DNA of 64,000 nt from Brevundimonas lenta (GCF_014196335.1 NZ_JACIDM010000002.1:62001-126000); one strand, 5' to 3'; counted from the stretch's first letter, positions 44,683 to 53,967 are shown. Numbers and translations: made by a program. The notes: generated from the letters alone by a model not told the origin.

Positions 44683-47127
44683 ATGCTCCGCTTCCCGGAT
44701 TTCCAGGTAAAGATCGCCGAACGCTGGTTCGTGCTGGCCGGCGTGGCCCTGCTGGGGGGCATCACCCTGGCCGGGTTGGTCGTCACCATCTATGCGGCGT
44801 GGCTGTTTCACGACCTTCCGGACGCCTCCGAGTTGGCCGATTACCGTCCGGCGACCGCGACCCGCGTCTATGCCGGCGACGGCACCCTGATCGGCGAGTT
44901 CTCGGACGAGCGCCGCATCTATGTGCCCTACGACCAGATCCCGCTGCCGGTGGTGCAGGCCTTCCTCGCCGCTGAAGACCGGAACTTCTTCAACCACGGC
45001 GGCATCGACGTGTCGGGCCTCGGCCGGGCGATGTTCAAGAACGTGTTCAACGCCGTCTCCGGGCGTCGTCTCGAGGGCGGCTCCACGATCACCCAGCAGG
45101 TCGCCAAGAACGTCCTGCTGACCAACGAGTCGAGCATCAACCGCAAGGTCAAGGAAGCGATCCTCGCCAACCGCCTCGAAGCGACGCTTACCAAGCAGCA
45201 GATCCTCGAGCTGTACCTGAACGAGATTTTCCTCGGCTATCGCTCCTACGGCGTGGCCGCGGCCGCCTATAACTACTTCGGCAAGTCGCTGGACCAGCTG
45301 ACGCCGGACGAGGCCGCCTTCCTTGCCGCCCTGCCGAAGGGCCCGAACAACTATCATCCCAAACGTCACCCCGGTGCCGCCAAGGGCCGTCGCGACTGGG
45401 TGCTGGGCGAAATGGCCCAGAGCGGCTGGCTGACCCCGGCCCAGCTGGAGCAGGCGCGCACCCGTCCGCTGGTCACCCAGGACGCCCCGCGCCGGGCCCA
45501 GTACGCCGACGCCGACTTCTTCGTCGAGGAGGCCCGCCGTCAGGCGATCGCCCGTTTCGGCAAGGAAGAGGTCAACCGCGGCGGCTACTATCTGCGCACC
45601 ACACTTGATCCCGAGCTGCAGTCCGCGGCGCGCGACGCCCTGATGAAGGGGCTTGAGAACTACGACCGTCGTCACGGCTGGCGCGGCCCGTGGGGCACGA
45701 CCGATTTCGCCGACGGCTGGCAGCAGACCGCCCTGCGCGGCACCCGTCCGCCCGAGCGTCGCGCCTGGGAGGCCGCCGCCGTCGAGAACGTCGCTGGCAA
45801 CAGCGTGCGCATCCGCACCGCCCGCAACGATCGCTCCGGCTATCTGCTCACCGAGGATGCGGCCTGGGCCAACGCCAACCGCCCGCTCAAGCGTGGCGAC
45901 CTGATCTTCGTCGAGGCTCGCGGCGGCCAGTTCGCGATCAAACAGGTTCCGCGCGTCAACGGCGCCCTGGTGGCGATCGAGCCCCAGTCGGGCCGGGTCC
46001 TGGCCATGGTCGGCGGCTATTCCTATGGCTTGTCCAGCTTCAACCGCGCCACCCAGGCGAAGCGTCAGCCCGGTTCGGCCTTCAAGCCGTTCGTCTACGC
46101 GACGGCGCTGGAAGGCGACTACACTCCGGCCTCGATCGTGCTTGACGCCCCGATCAGCTTCGCCGGCGGCCCGAACGGCACGCGCTGGAGCCCCGAGAAC
46201 TACAGCCGCGAATACTACGGTCCGCAGACCCTGCGTCGTGGTCTTGAGCTGTCGCGCAACGTCATGACAGTGCGTCTCGCGCAGTCCATCGGCATGAAGA
46301 ACGTCGTCGACCTGTCGAAGCGGATGGGCGTCGCCGACGACCTGCAGCCGAACCTGTCGGTGTCGCTGGGGGCAGGGGAGACCACGCCCTTCAATCTGAC
46401 CGCGGCCTACGCGGCCTTCGTCAACGGCGGCCGGCGCGTCGATCCCTATCTGATCGAACTGGTCCAGAACCGCGACGGCGAGACCATCTTCCGCGCCGAC
46501 GACCGCCGCTGCCGCGATTGCGATCGTCCGTTCAGCGGCCAGGAGTCGCCCAAACTCGAGCCGCGCGGCGAGCAGGTGATCGATCCCATCACCGCCTACC
46601 AGATGAGCTCCATGCTGGAAGGCGTCGTCCAGCGCGGCACCGCCGCCAGCGCCCGCGGCCTCGGCCGCTGGATCGGCGGCAAGACCGGCACGACCAACGA
46701 ATACCGCTCGGCCTGGTTCGTCGGCTTCTCGTCCGACATCGTCGTCGGCGTCTTCATCGGCTTCGACGACAACCGCCCGCTGGGTTCGGGTGAAACCGGC
46801 GCGACTGGCCCGGTGCCTGTGTTCACCGACTTCATGACCGTCGCCCTGCGCGAACGCCCGGCGCGGCCCTTCGTGCGGCCGAAGAACGCCATCTTCCGCA
46901 CGGTGAACGGCATCGAGGAAGCGTTCCGCCCCGGCACCGAGCGCCGTCGCGAGGAAGAGCGCGCTCCGGCCCGCGAAATCCCGACCGGTCCGCAGAACTA
47001 CAACGACATCCTGCGTCGCGAGCAGGAGGAGGCCGCCGGCCTGCCGCCTTCGACGACGCCGAACCAGCCCGCGACGCCGCCGCCGCCGAAGAAGGAACCG
47101 GCGGAGGACTTGAGCGGCCTGTACTGA
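44683..47127 (+). CDS. mrcA: Penicillin-binding protein 1A
   Basis: This bifunctional class A PBP polymerises and cross-links peptidoglycan. The 814-residue protein has one membrane helix (residues about 16-38). The GT51 glycosyltransferase domain has AAEDRNFFNHGGIDVSGLGR, EGGSTITQQVAKNVLL and LELYLNEIFLGYRSYGVAAA. An OB-like domain follows, then the transpeptidase domain with QPGSAFKPFVYATA (SxxK), LELSRNVMTVRLA (SxN) and IGGKTGTTNEYRSAW (KTG). The C-terminal tail is Pro-rich. It is likely co-transcribed with exoX and followed by a strong hairpin. Confidence 0.97.
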   Translation: MLRFPDFQVKIAERWFVLAGVALLGGITLAGLVVTIYAAWLFHDLPDASELADYRPATATRVYAGDGTLIGEFSDERRIYVPYDQIPLPVVQAFLAAEDRNFFNHGGIDVSGLGRAMFKNVFNAVSGRRLEGGSTITQQVAKNVLLTNESSINRKVKEAILANRLEATLTKQQILELYLNEIFLGYRSYGVAAAAYNYFGKSLDQLTPDEAAFLAALPKGPNNYHPKRHPGAAKGRRDWVLGEMAQSGWLTPAQLEQARTRPLVTQDAPRRAQYADADFFVEEARRQAIARFGKEEVNRGGYYLRTTLDPELQSAARDALMKGLENYDRRHGWRGPWGTTDFADGWQQTALRGTRPPERRAWEAAAVENVAGNSVRIRTARNDRSGYLLTEDAAWANANRPLKRGDLIFVEARGGQFAIKQVPRVNGALVAIEPQSGRVLAMVGGYSYGLSSFNRATQAKRQPGSAFKPFVYATALEGDYTPASIVLDAPISFAGGPNGTRWSPENYSREYYGPQTLRRGLELSRNVMTVRLAQSIGMKNVVDLSKRMGVADDLQPNLSVSLGAGETTPFNLTAAYAAFVNGGRRVDPYLIELVQNRDGETIFRADDRRCRDCDRPFSGQESPKLEPRGEQVIDPITAYQMSSMLEGVVQRGTAASARGLGRWIGGKTGTTNEYRSAWFVGFSSDIVVGVFIGFDDNRPLGSGETGATGPVPVFTDFMTVALRERPARPFVRPKNAIFRTVNGIEEAFRPGTERRREEERAPAREIPTGPQNYNDILRREQEEAAGLPPSTTPNQPATPPPPKKEPAEDLSGLY

Positions 47128-47148
47128 GCCTCTAGGTAACCCCCTCAC

Positions 47149-47179
47149 GCGGCGCGCCCGACGGCGCGCCGCTTCCTTT
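47149..47179 (+). terminator. Terminator after the PBP1A gene
   Basis: Perfect 10-bp stem GCGGCGCGCC/GGCGCGCCGC with loop CGAC, followed by TTCCTTT. It lies 21 bp after the mrcA stop and ends before the prfB ribosome binding site. Confidence 0.75.
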
Positions 47180-47244
47180 CCTGCCCTATCGCTTCGCGCA
47201 CGGCGCGCAGCTGCTTGAGGGCTCATGTATCGCAGGAGTTTGCG

Positions 47245-48367
47245 ATGAGACCGGATGTCGAGGCCATGAAGGCCGACATCGAGCAGAGCATCGCTCTGCT
47301 CAGGAGGCGTCTTTGACTGGGATGTCGCGCTTCGAAAGCTCGATGAGCTGAACGCCCGCGTCGAGGATCCGACGCTGTGGAACGACCCCGAACAGGCCCA
47401 GGCCGTCAGCCGCGATCGCTCGCGTCTGGAAAGCCAGATCAACACCGTCAAGCAGATGGAGCAGGGCCTCGAGGACGGGGTCATGCTGGCCGACATGGCT
47501 GACGAGGAAGGCGATGAAGCCGCCCTCGAAGGCGCACGCGCCGATCTGAAGGCGATCAAGGACCGCGCCGCCCGCGCCGAACTGGAAGCCCTTCTGTCCG
47601 GCGAGGCCGACGCCAACGACGCTTATCTGGAAGTGAACTCCGGCGCCGGCGGCACCGAGTCCAACGACTGGGCCGGCATGCTGCTGCGCATGTACAGCCG
47701 CTGGGCCCGCGCCCACGGCTATGAGGTCGAGGTCGAGGCCGAGGAATCCGGCGAGCAGGCCGGCATCAAGTCCGCCACCATCCAGGTGAAGGGCCCCAAC
47801 GCCTACGGCTGGTTGAAGTCGGAGTCCGGCGTGCACCGCCTGGTGCGAATCAGCCCCTATGACGCCGCCGCCAAGCGCCACACCTCGTTCGCCTCGATCG
47901 GCGTTTCGCCGGTTGTCGATGACGCCATCGAGGTCGACATCAACCCGTCGGACGTGCGCACCGATACCTACCGGGCCTCGGGCGCGGGCGGTCAGCACAT
48001 CAACAAGACCGACTCCGCCGTCCGCCTGACCCACATCCCGACCAATACGGTCGTCGCCTGTCAGGCCGGTCGCTCCCAGCACCAGAACCGGGAACAGGCG
48101 TGGAAGATGCTCCGCGCCCGTCTGTACGAGCTGGAGCTTCAGAAGCGCGAGGCCGCCGCCCAGGCGCTGGCCGACGCCAAGACCGACATCGGCTGGGGTC
48201 ACCAGATCCGCTCGTACGTGCTGCAGCCGTACCAGATGGTGAAGGACCTGCGGACCAACGTCGAAACCTCGGACACCCAGGGTGTCCTCGACGGCGATCT
48301 GGACGACTTCATGGGGGCCGCGCTGGCCGCCCGGGTCGGCGAGACCCGCGGCTCCACGGTCGAGTAA
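47245..48367 (+). CDS. prfB: Peptide chain release factor 2 with programmed +1 frameshift
   Basis: RF2 ends translation at UGA and UAA. The first frame starts at ATG 47245 ([20 protein letters not shown]) after AGGAG and meets TGA at 47314. Skipping one T there joins it to the main frame ([20 protein letters not shown]) that runs to 48367, giving about 374 residues. The catalytic GGQ is in [20 protein letters not shown]; the codon-recognition loop reads [17 protein letters not shown], with SPY where E. coli has SPF. The gene is intact, and annotation that ignores the shift would lose the first 24 residues. Confidence 0.96.
47302..47317 (+). promoter_or_regulatory. prfB programmed +1 frameshift site
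   Basis: AGGAGG (47302-47307), a spacer CGT, the slippery CTT and the in-frame TGA followed by C (47311-47317) reproduce the classic autoregulatory site. The internal Shine-Dalgarno pulls the ribosome so that CUU U is read as +1, more often when RF2 is scarce. The internal Shine-Dalgarno is three bases before CTT, as in other bacteria. Confidence 0.97.
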
Positions 48368-48371
48368 CAAA

Positions 48372-48399
48372 AAAGGCCCCGGAGCGATCCGGGGCCTTT
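48372..48399. terminator. Bidirectional terminator between prfB and bactofilin
   Basis: Perfect 11-bp stem AAAGGCCCCGG/CCGGGGCCTTT with loop AGCGAT. It has T-rich sequence after it on the plus strand and an A-run before it (T-run on the minus strand). It serves both convergent genes. Confidence 0.92.
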
Positions 48400-48421
48400 C
48401 TTCATGGAGCGGTTCGCCGGC

Positions 48422-48985
48422 TCAGGCGGCCGGCGGCTTCATGTCGATGATCTGCGGACCGGGCTCCGGCACCGGGGCCGGAACGTGAGCGGCCGGACGC
48501 GGCGCGTGCGACGGCGCAGGGGCGTCGCGACGGCCTTGCAGGACGCGGCCCTGGAAATAGGCGCCGATGTCGATCGACAGCTGCTCGGCGGTGATGTCGC
48601 CGTCGACGTAGGCGGTGGCGATCAGCTTGACCTGCTTGCCCGAGACGCCGCCGACGATGCGGCCGCGGACCTCGATGTAGTCGGCCGTGACATTGCCTTC
48701 GACCGCGCCGGTCTCGCCGATGATCAGCCGGCCGACGCGGACGTCGCCCTTGACCGCGCCGTCGATCTGAAGATCGCCGGAGCCCGAGATGCTGCCGTCG
48801 AACTGCAGGTCGGACGACAGGGTCGACAGGCCGCGCTGGGCGACCGGCGGCGCGACGGGGCGCGGCGCTGCGGCGGCTGCCGCCGCGCCGGGAGCCGGCA
48901 TGTCCGGCAGCGGCGGGATGGCGGAACCGGATTCGGCGCGGGGCTGCGGCGACGACGGGGCGGGGGATTTAGTCTTGTTGAACAA
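48422..48985 (-). CDS. Bactofilin
   Basis: Bactofilins polymerise without nucleotide into filaments that localise cell-wall enzymes; in Caulobacter they act at the stalk. The 187-residue protein has the typical layout. The N-terminal tail is Pro/Ala-rich (MFNKTKSPAPSSPQPRAE onward). The beta-helix core has repeats such as LSSDLQFDGSISGSGDLQID, KGDVRVGRLIIGETGAVEGN, ADYIEVRGRIVGGVSG and KLIATAYVDGDITAEQLSID. The Pro-rich C-terminus follows. The start is TTG 48985, with GGAG 7 nt before it. It lies inside the last codons of the M23 peptidase gene. Confidence 0.92.
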   Translation of the reverse strand: MFNKTKSPAPSSPQPRAESGSAIPPLPDMPAPGAAAAAAAPRPVAPPVAQRGLSTLSSDLQFDGSISGSGDLQIDGAVKGDVRVGRLIIGETGAVEGNVTADYIEVRGRIVGGVSGKQVKLIATAYVDGDITAEQLSIDIGAYFQGRVLQGRRDAPAPSHAPRPAAHVPAPVPEPGPQIIDMKPPAA

Positions 48986-50120
48986 GTTGGTCTCCGGCTC
49001 TCATGAAGCGGGCTGGGTTTTGCGGGCGGCCGTCCATCCACACTTCGTAGTGCAGGTGAACGCCGGTAGAGCGTCCTGTCGTTCCCATGGCCCCGATGCG
49101 TTGGCCCAGCGCGACGCGCTGGCCGGTGCGGACGGCCATGGAGTTCAGGTGGGCGAAACGCGTCTTGAAACCGCGTCCATGATCTATCTCGACGACGTTG
49201 CCATACCCTGAACGTACACCGACAAATGACACGATTCCGGGCGCCGTGGCGTAGATCGGGCTGTTCAGGGGGGCGGCGAAGTCCTGCCCCTGATGAACTG
49301 CCGGGCGGCCGTTGAAGGGATCGAAGCGCACGCCGAAGCCCGAGGTCGTCCGCGCCGTGGTCGGGCGCTTGAACGGCAACCCCTCGGCCGCGTCGGCCAG
49401 CGAGCGCATGTCGGACAGGTTGTCGGCGGCGTGCCGGATGCGAACGGCGAAGGCCTCGTCGACATCCAGCACCACGCCCAGCGCGCGCGGGTCCCTGGCA
49501 TCCACCAACGGGCCGCCCAGCGCGTCTCCGCGCGGTGAATAGGCGGCCGGGTTCAGGCCGGCGAGGCGGAAGGCCAGGCGCAGCCGTTCGGCGCGGGTAC
49601 GGGCCACGCTCTCGGCGCGGGCGATCAGACGTTCCTGGTCCATGCGCACGGCGATCATTCGCTGCACCGGCGAGCTGCGGTCCGGATCAAGGGCAGGGGC
49701 GGGGGCCAGCGCGGCCTGCGCGCCGTCGACGCCGCGGAACATGGTCATCACCTGGGTCAGGGCGGCGTGACGCCGCTCGACCATCTCGGCCATCTCGTCC
49801 AGCGAGCCGGAGGTGGCCGTCATGCGCACCACGGCGCTGTCCAGACGGGCCCGCAGGTCGGCGTTCAGACGCTGGGACTCGGCGCGCGTCCGGGCGACAG
49901 CCCGGTCGGCCTGGCTCTGCATGACGAGATCGAAGGCGAAGCCGCCCGAGGCGATCAGGATCCAGACGCCCAGCACCAGGGCTCCGAAGGCGCCCAGGAT
50001 CTGGCGGCCCGGCGTCAGGGCCCAGGCCCGAACCTGGTCGCCGTCGCGCAGGTACAGGTACCGGACCGGGAACCACCGGCCGATCAGAGACGGTCTGCCC
50101 GTGCTCTCCTGTTCGCTCAT
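48969..50120 (-). CDS. Membrane-anchored M23 peptidoglycan endopeptidase
   Basis: The 383-residue protein has a cytoplasmic start and one membrane helix (LGAFGALVLGVWILIASGGF). A coiled coil follows (residues about 62-120 and around 150-190), then a LytM-type M23 domain with the zinc ligands HQGQDFAAPLNSPIYA and VHLHYEVWMDGRPQNP, and SGYGNVVEIDHGRGFKTRFA. It probably cuts peptide cross-links. Bactofilin genes are often paired with such M23 peptidases in Caulobacterales relatives (LmdC in Hyphomonas), and the bactofilin starts within this gene, so the two likely work together. Confidence 0.93.
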   Translation of the reverse strand: MSEQESTGRPSLIGRWFPVRYLYLRDGDQVRAWALTPGRQILGAFGALVLGVWILIASGGFAFDLVMQSQADRAVARTRAESQRLNADLRARLDSAVVRMTATSGSLDEMAEMVERRHAALTQVMTMFRGVDGAQAALAPAPALDPDRSSPVQRMIAVRMDQERLIARAESVARTRAERLRLAFRLAGLNPAAYSPRGDALGGPLVDARDPRALGVVLDVDEAFAVRIRHAADNLSDMRSLADAAEGLPFKRPTTARTTSGFGVRFDPFNGRPAVHQGQDFAAPLNSPIYATAPGIVSFVGVRSGYGNVVEIDHGRGFKTRFAHLNSMAVRTGQRVALGQRIGAMGTTGRSTGVHLHYEVWMDGRPQNPARFMRAGDQLVQQD

Positions 50121-50174
50121 ACTCAAACGCCCCCACGCCCGGCTCCGGTTATGAGCCATTTTTGGGGACAGCCG

Positions 50175-50195
50175 ACAAGTCTCTTCACGACTTGT
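50175..50195. promoter_or_regulatory. Inverted repeat upstream of the M23 peptidase gene
   Basis: Arms ACAAGTC (50175-50181) and GACTTGT (50189-50195) are separated by seven bases. They lie in the gap between the M23 peptidase start and the end of bcp, about 55 bp before the M23 start codon. It could be an operator or part of a weak terminator; no T-run is evident. Confidence 0.35.
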
Positions 50196-50319
50196 TAACC
50201 ACGCTGGTCCGTGTTCAGGCGAAGTTCGTCGGTATTCGCGTCTGAATTTCGCCTGTCAGGCGTAACGGCCCGCCGAAGTTACAGGCGCTGGACCGGTCCG
50301 GAGGGCGATTGATCCGGAC

Positions 50320-50787
50320 TCAGAGCGACTGGACGGCCGCCAACACTTCGGCGGCGTGGCCCTTGACCGAGACCTTGCGCCAGACCCGTCGCACGACGCC
50401 TTCGCCATCGATGAGGAAGGTCGCCCGCTCGATGCCCATGTACTGGCGGCCGTACAGGGTCTTCTCGACCCAGACGCCGTAAGCGTTGGTCACATCCTCG
50501 GGCTCGTCCGAGGCAAGAACGACCTTCAGTTCGCGCTTGGCCTTGAACCGATCCAGCTTCTTCACCGGATCGCGCGAGGCGCCGATCACCACCGCGCCGG
50601 CGGCGGCGAAGTCGTCGATGAGAGCCGAGAAGTCCTGTCCCTCGGTCGTGCACCCGGGGGTGTCGGCCTTGGGATAGAAGTACACGACGACCGACTTGCC
50701 CTTCAGGCCGTCCAGCGACACGCGGCCGCCGCCGTCGGTGGCCATGTCGAAGGCCGGGGCCTTCATACCTGCGGTGATGTCGGTCAT
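50320..50787 (-). CDS. bcp: Thioredoxin-dependent thiol peroxidase (Bcp/PrxQ)
   Basis: The 155-residue peroxiredoxin reduces peroxides. The peroxidatic Cys is in VVYFYPKADTPGCTTEGQDF. The resolving Cys that some family members carry five residues later is absent (Gln there), so it is a 1-Cys type or uses an external thiol. Other signs are GASRDPVKKLDRFK and TFLIDGEGVVRRVW. It lies 8 bp after tyrS on the same strand, likely in one transcript. Confidence 0.95.
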   Translation of the reverse strand: MTDITAGMKAPAFDMATDGGGRVSLDGLKGKSVVVYFYPKADTPGCTTEGQDFSALIDDFAAAGAVVIGASRDPVKKLDRFKAKRELKVVLASDEPEDVTNAYGVWVEKTLYGRQYMGIERATFLIDGEGVVRRVWRKVSVKGHAAEVLAAVQSL

Positions 50788-50795
50788 GGCGAACC

Positions 50796-52052
50796 TCAGA
50801 CGGGACGGACGAGAACGATCTTCTTCTTGCCGGCGGCCAGCTTCAGCACGCCGTCGGCGTTGATGTCGGACGCCTCGATCAGGCGCGCGCCGTCGGCGAT
50901 CGCCTCATCGTTCAGGCGCAGACCGCCGCCCTGGGCGAGCCGACGGGCCTCGCCGTTGGACGCCGTCAGCCCGGCCTTTGTCGTCACCGCAGCCACCATG
51001 GCCCCGATGACTTCGTCACGGGCGATCTCGACGGTCGGCAGGTCGGCGGACAGCTGACCCTTCTCGAAGGCGCTCTCGGCCGCGCCGCGCGCCGTGGCGG
51101 CGGCGTCCGCGCCGTGCAGCATCGTCGTCGCCGCATCGGCCAGGGCCTTCTTGGCGTCGTTGATGCCGGCGCCGGGCAGCGCTTCCAGCCGGGCGATCTC
51201 GTCCAGCGGCAGGTCGGTGAACAGGCGCAGGAATTTGCCCACGTCGGCGTCATCGACGTTCCGCCAGAACTGCCAGTAGTCGTAGGGGCTCAGCTGCTCG
51301 GCGTTCAGCCAGACGGCGCCCTGGGCGGTCTTGCCCATCTTGCCCCCTGAAGCCGTGGTCAGCAGCGGCGTGGTCAGGCCGAAGGCGGCCTTCTGGTCCA
51401 CGCGGCGCACCAGATCGACGCCGGAGGTGATGTTCCCCCACTGGTCCGAACCGCCCATCTGCAGGGTGCAGCCCCGCATGCGGTTCAACTCCAGGAAGTC
51501 CACCGACTGCATCAGCATGTAGTTGAACTCGAGGAAGGTCATCGGCTGCTCGCGTTCCAGCCGCAGCTTCACCGAGTCGAACGCCAGCATCCGGTTGATG
51601 GTGAAGTGGGTGCCGAAGTCGCGCAGGAACTGGACGTAGCCGAACGACGACAGCCACGCGTCGTTGTCCAGCATGATGGCGTCCGTCGGTCCGTCGCCGA
51701 AGGTCAGGAATTTCTCGAACACCGTCTTGATGGAGGCGATGTTGGCCTGGATCAGCGCGTCCGACAGGTGCGGGCGCGAGGCGTCCTTGCCGGTCGGGTC
51801 CCCGACCTTGGTCGTCCCGCCGCCCATCAGCACGATCGGCTTGTGGCCGGCCTGCTGAAGCCGACGCAGCATCATGATCTGGATCAGGCTGCCGACGTGC
51901 AGAGACGGCGCGGTGGCGTCGAAGCCGATGTAGGCCGTGACGATCCCGTTCGACGCCGCCTCGTCCAGCTCGGTCGGATGGGTGATCTGATGGATGTATC
52001 CGCGCGCCTCGAGGGTGCGCAGGAAGTCGGACTTGAAGGGCTGGTCGCTCAT
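50796..52052 (-). CDS. tyrS: Tyrosyl-tRNA synthetase
   Basis: TyrS charges tRNA(Tyr). The 418-residue protein is the bacterial TyrRS form. It has [20 protein letters not shown] (HIGH-like HVGS), [39 protein letters not shown], the KMSKS-like [14 protein letters not shown], and a C-terminal S4 domain ([16 protein letters not shown]). The frame is open further upstream to 52208, but the ATG at 52052 matches the family start. Bcp is downstream. Confidence 0.97.
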   Translation of the reverse strand: MSDQPFKSDFLRTLEARGYIHQITHPTELDEAASNGIVTAYIGFDATAPSLHVGSLIQIMMLRRLQQAGHKPIVLMGGGTTKVGDPTGKDASRPHLSDALIQANIASIKTVFEKFLTFGDGPTDAIMLDNDAWLSSFGYVQFLRDFGTHFTINRMLAFDSVKLRLEREQPMTFLEFNYMLMQSVDFLELNRMRGCTLQMGGSDQWGNITSGVDLVRRVDQKAAFGLTTPLLTTASGGKMGKTAQGAVWLNAEQLSPYDYWQFWRNVDDADVGKFLRLFTDLPLDEIARLEALPGAGINDAKKALADAATTMLHGADAAATARGAAESAFEKGQLSADLPTVEIARDEVIGAMVAAVTTKAGLTASNGEARRLAQGGGLRLNDEAIADGARLIEASDINADGVLKLAAGKKKIVLVRPV

Positions 52053-52241
52053 GGCGGCTCCGTTAGCAGGGAAGCCGGCGGGCGTCTTGAGATTTGCGCG
52101 CCGGCGGGTGCGGCGCAGGGGATCGCGGCCGCTCGCTATTTCAGCGAGCGATAATACAAGCCGGTGCGGGCGATGTTTGCGATCATGCGTCCAGCTAACG
52201 TCCGCCATTGACCGGCGTCAAGCGGCGGCTATCGAAGGAGG

Positions 52242-52763
52242 ATGCTGGTTTCCCTGACGCCACACCCGGACACGCCCTCGACGGCGGTTGATCGCATCGA
52301 GGTCCACCTCGAGCGACGCGAGGAGCGGCTGTGGCTGAGGTTCATCGTCCATGGGGCGGTGGACCGCGTCGTATGGCCGGAGCCCGTGGGGGCCGATCGC
52401 ACGGATGAACTCTGGAAGCACACCTGCTTCGAGGCCTTCGTGCCGACCCATGACGGCTACCGCGAGTTCAACATGTCGCCGTCGGGCCAGTGGGCCTCGT
52501 ACCATTTCGAAGGCTACCGGTCGGGCATGGCGGCGGCTGACGAGATCATTGACGTCGCCATGCTTGACGGCGCCGGGGACTGGCGGGCTGTGGAGGCCGA
52601 GTTCGACCTGCCGCCGAAGGCCTTCTTCATCGGCCTGGCCGCCGTCATCGAGGACGTCGACGGCGGCATCTCCTATTGGGCGCTGGCCATTCCTCCGGGT
52701 AAGCCGGACTTCCATCACACCGACTCATTCGCGCTGGCCCTGCCGACGCTGGAGCTCTCATGA
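52242..52763 (+). CDS. DOMON-like (CBM9-type) domain protein
   Basis: The 173-residue protein is a single DOMON-like, carbohydrate-binding-module-9 type beta sandwich: LRFIVHGAVDRVVWPEPVGA, LWKHTCFEAFVPTHDGYREF, NMSPSGQWASYHFEGYRSGM and IEDVDGGISYWALA. I see no signal peptide, so it is presumably cytoplasmic. The ATG at 52242 directly follows AAGGAGG with no spacer, so the real start may be a few codons downstream. Its stop overlaps the start of the NamZ-type gene as ATGA. The pair may handle muropeptide sugars; that is inference. Confidence 0.85.
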   Translation: MLVSLTPHPDTPSTAVDRIEVHLERREERLWLRFIVHGAVDRVVWPEPVGADRTDELWKHTCFEAFVPTHDGYREFNMSPSGQWASYHFEGYRSGMAAADEIIDVAMLDGAGDWRAVEAEFDLPPKAFFIGLAAVIEDVDGGISYWALAIPPGKPDFHHTDSFALALPTLELS

Positions 52764-53962
52764 ATTTCGGCATTGATCGTCTGCTGTCCGAACCCGACCT
52801 GCGTCGCGCCCTGAAGGGCCGCCGCCTGGCGCTGCTGGCCCATCCGGCCTCGGTGACCGCCGACCTGGTCCATTCGCTGGACGCCATCGGTAGCCATCCC
52901 GAGCTGAACCTGACGGCCGCCTTCGGGCCCCAGCACGGCCTGCGGGGCGACCTGCAGGACAATATGATGGAGAGCCCGGACTTCCGGGATCCGACCTACG
53001 GCATTCCGGTCTTCAGCCTGTACGGCGAGGTGCGGCGTCCGACCGACGCCTCGATGGAGACGTTCGACGTCCTGCTGGTCGACATGCAGGACCTGGGGTG
53101 CCGCATCTACACCTTCATCACGACCCTGCTTTACGTGCTGGAAGCGGCGGCGAAGCACGGCAAGGCGGTGTGGGTGCTGGACCGGCCCAACCCGGCCGGG
53201 CGGCCGGTCGAGGGTACGACACTGCTGGCAGGCTGGGAGAGCTTCGTCGGCGCAGGGCCGATGCCGATGCGCCACGGCATGACGCTGGGCGAGCTGGGCC
53301 TGTGGTTCATCGACCACTTCAAGCTCGACGTCGAATATCGCGTGGTCGAGATGGAGGACTGGCGACCCACCGAGGCGCCAGGTCATGGCTGGCCGCTGGG
53401 CGAGCGCAGCTGGATCAATCCCAGCCCGAACGCCCCCAATCTGTCGATGGCCCGCGCCTACGCCGGCACCGTCATGCTGGAAGGCACGACCCTGTCAGAG
53501 GGCCGGGGCACGACCCGGCCGCTGGAGCTGTTCGGCGCGCCCGACATCGACGCCCGGGCGGTGATCGCGGAGATGCAGGCGTTCGCGCCGCAGTGGCTGA
53601 GGGGCTGCCGCCTGCGCGATTGCTGGTTCGAGCCGACCTTCCACAAGCACGTGCACCAGCTGTGCAGTGGCGTGCAGATCCACGTCGACGACCCGTCCTA
53701 CGACCACGAACATTTCCGCCCGTGGCGGCTGCAGGCGCTGGCCTTCAAGGCCATCCGCCGCCTGTATCCGGATTACCCGCTGTGGCGCGACTTCCCGTAC
53801 GAATACGTGTTCGACAAGCTGGCGATCGACGTCATCAACGGCGGCCCGGGCTTGCGGGAATGGGTCGATGACGCGGCGGCGACGCCGGCGGATCTGGACG
53901 CGCTGGCCACGCCGGACGAGCAGGCGTGGATCGAGCTGCGTACGCCGTACCTGCTGTACTGA
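52760..53962 (+). CDS. DUF1343 protein, NamZ-type exo-beta-N-acetylmuramidase
   Basis: The 400-residue protein belongs to DUF1343, whose Bacillus member NamZ releases MurNAc from the non-reducing end of peptidoglycan fragments (family GH171). It shows LALLAHPASVTADLVHSLDA, TAAFGPQHGLRGDLQDNMME, LLVDMQDLGCRIYTFITTLL, WVLDRPNPAGRPVEG, GTVMLEGTTLSEGRGTTRPL and FEPTFHKHVHQLCSGVQIHV. Unlike secreted forms it has no signal peptide (MNFGIDRLLSEPDLRRALKG). That suggests work in the cytoplasm on imported muropeptides or on an unknown substrate. It is coupled to the DOMON-like gene and ends before a terminator. Confidence 0.9.
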   Translation: MNFGIDRLLSEPDLRRALKGRRLALLAHPASVTADLVHSLDAIGSHPELNLTAAFGPQHGLRGDLQDNMMESPDFRDPTYGIPVFSLYGEVRRPTDASMETFDVLLVDMQDLGCRIYTFITTLLYVLEAAAKHGKAVWVLDRPNPAGRPVEGTTLLAGWESFVGAGPMPMRHGMTLGELGLWFIDHFKLDVEYRVVEMEDWRPTEAPGHGWPLGERSWINPSPNAPNLSMARAYAGTVMLEGTTLSEGRGTTRPLELFGAPDIDARAVIAEMQAFAPQWLRGCRLRDCWFEPTFHKHVHQLCSGVQIHVDDPSYDHEHFRPWRLQALAFKAIRRLYPDYPLWRDFPYEYVFDKLAIDVINGGPGLREWVDDAAATPADLDALATPDEQAWIELRTPYLLY

Positions 53963-53967
53963 AATGA

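Noticed and set aside
47245..47316. prfB as a pseudogene because of an early in-frame TGA
   Set aside because: The stop lies in the standard RF2 frameshift site, and the downstream frame is intact.
44233..47616. Very long minus-strand open frame (1127 codons) opposite exoX and PBP1A
   Set aside because: It lies antisense to genes with full sets of conserved motifs. It is a product of high G+C codon bias and has Arg/Gly/Ala-rich content without any domain.
47845..47900. SPY instead of SPF in the RF2 codon-recognition loop as an oddity
   Set aside because: I recall the same form in other alphaproteobacterial RF2 proteins, so it is likely clade-typical rather than special.
50320..50787. Loss of the resolving cysteine in Bcp as a defect
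   Set aside because: 1-Cys forms are common in the Bcp/PrxQ family.
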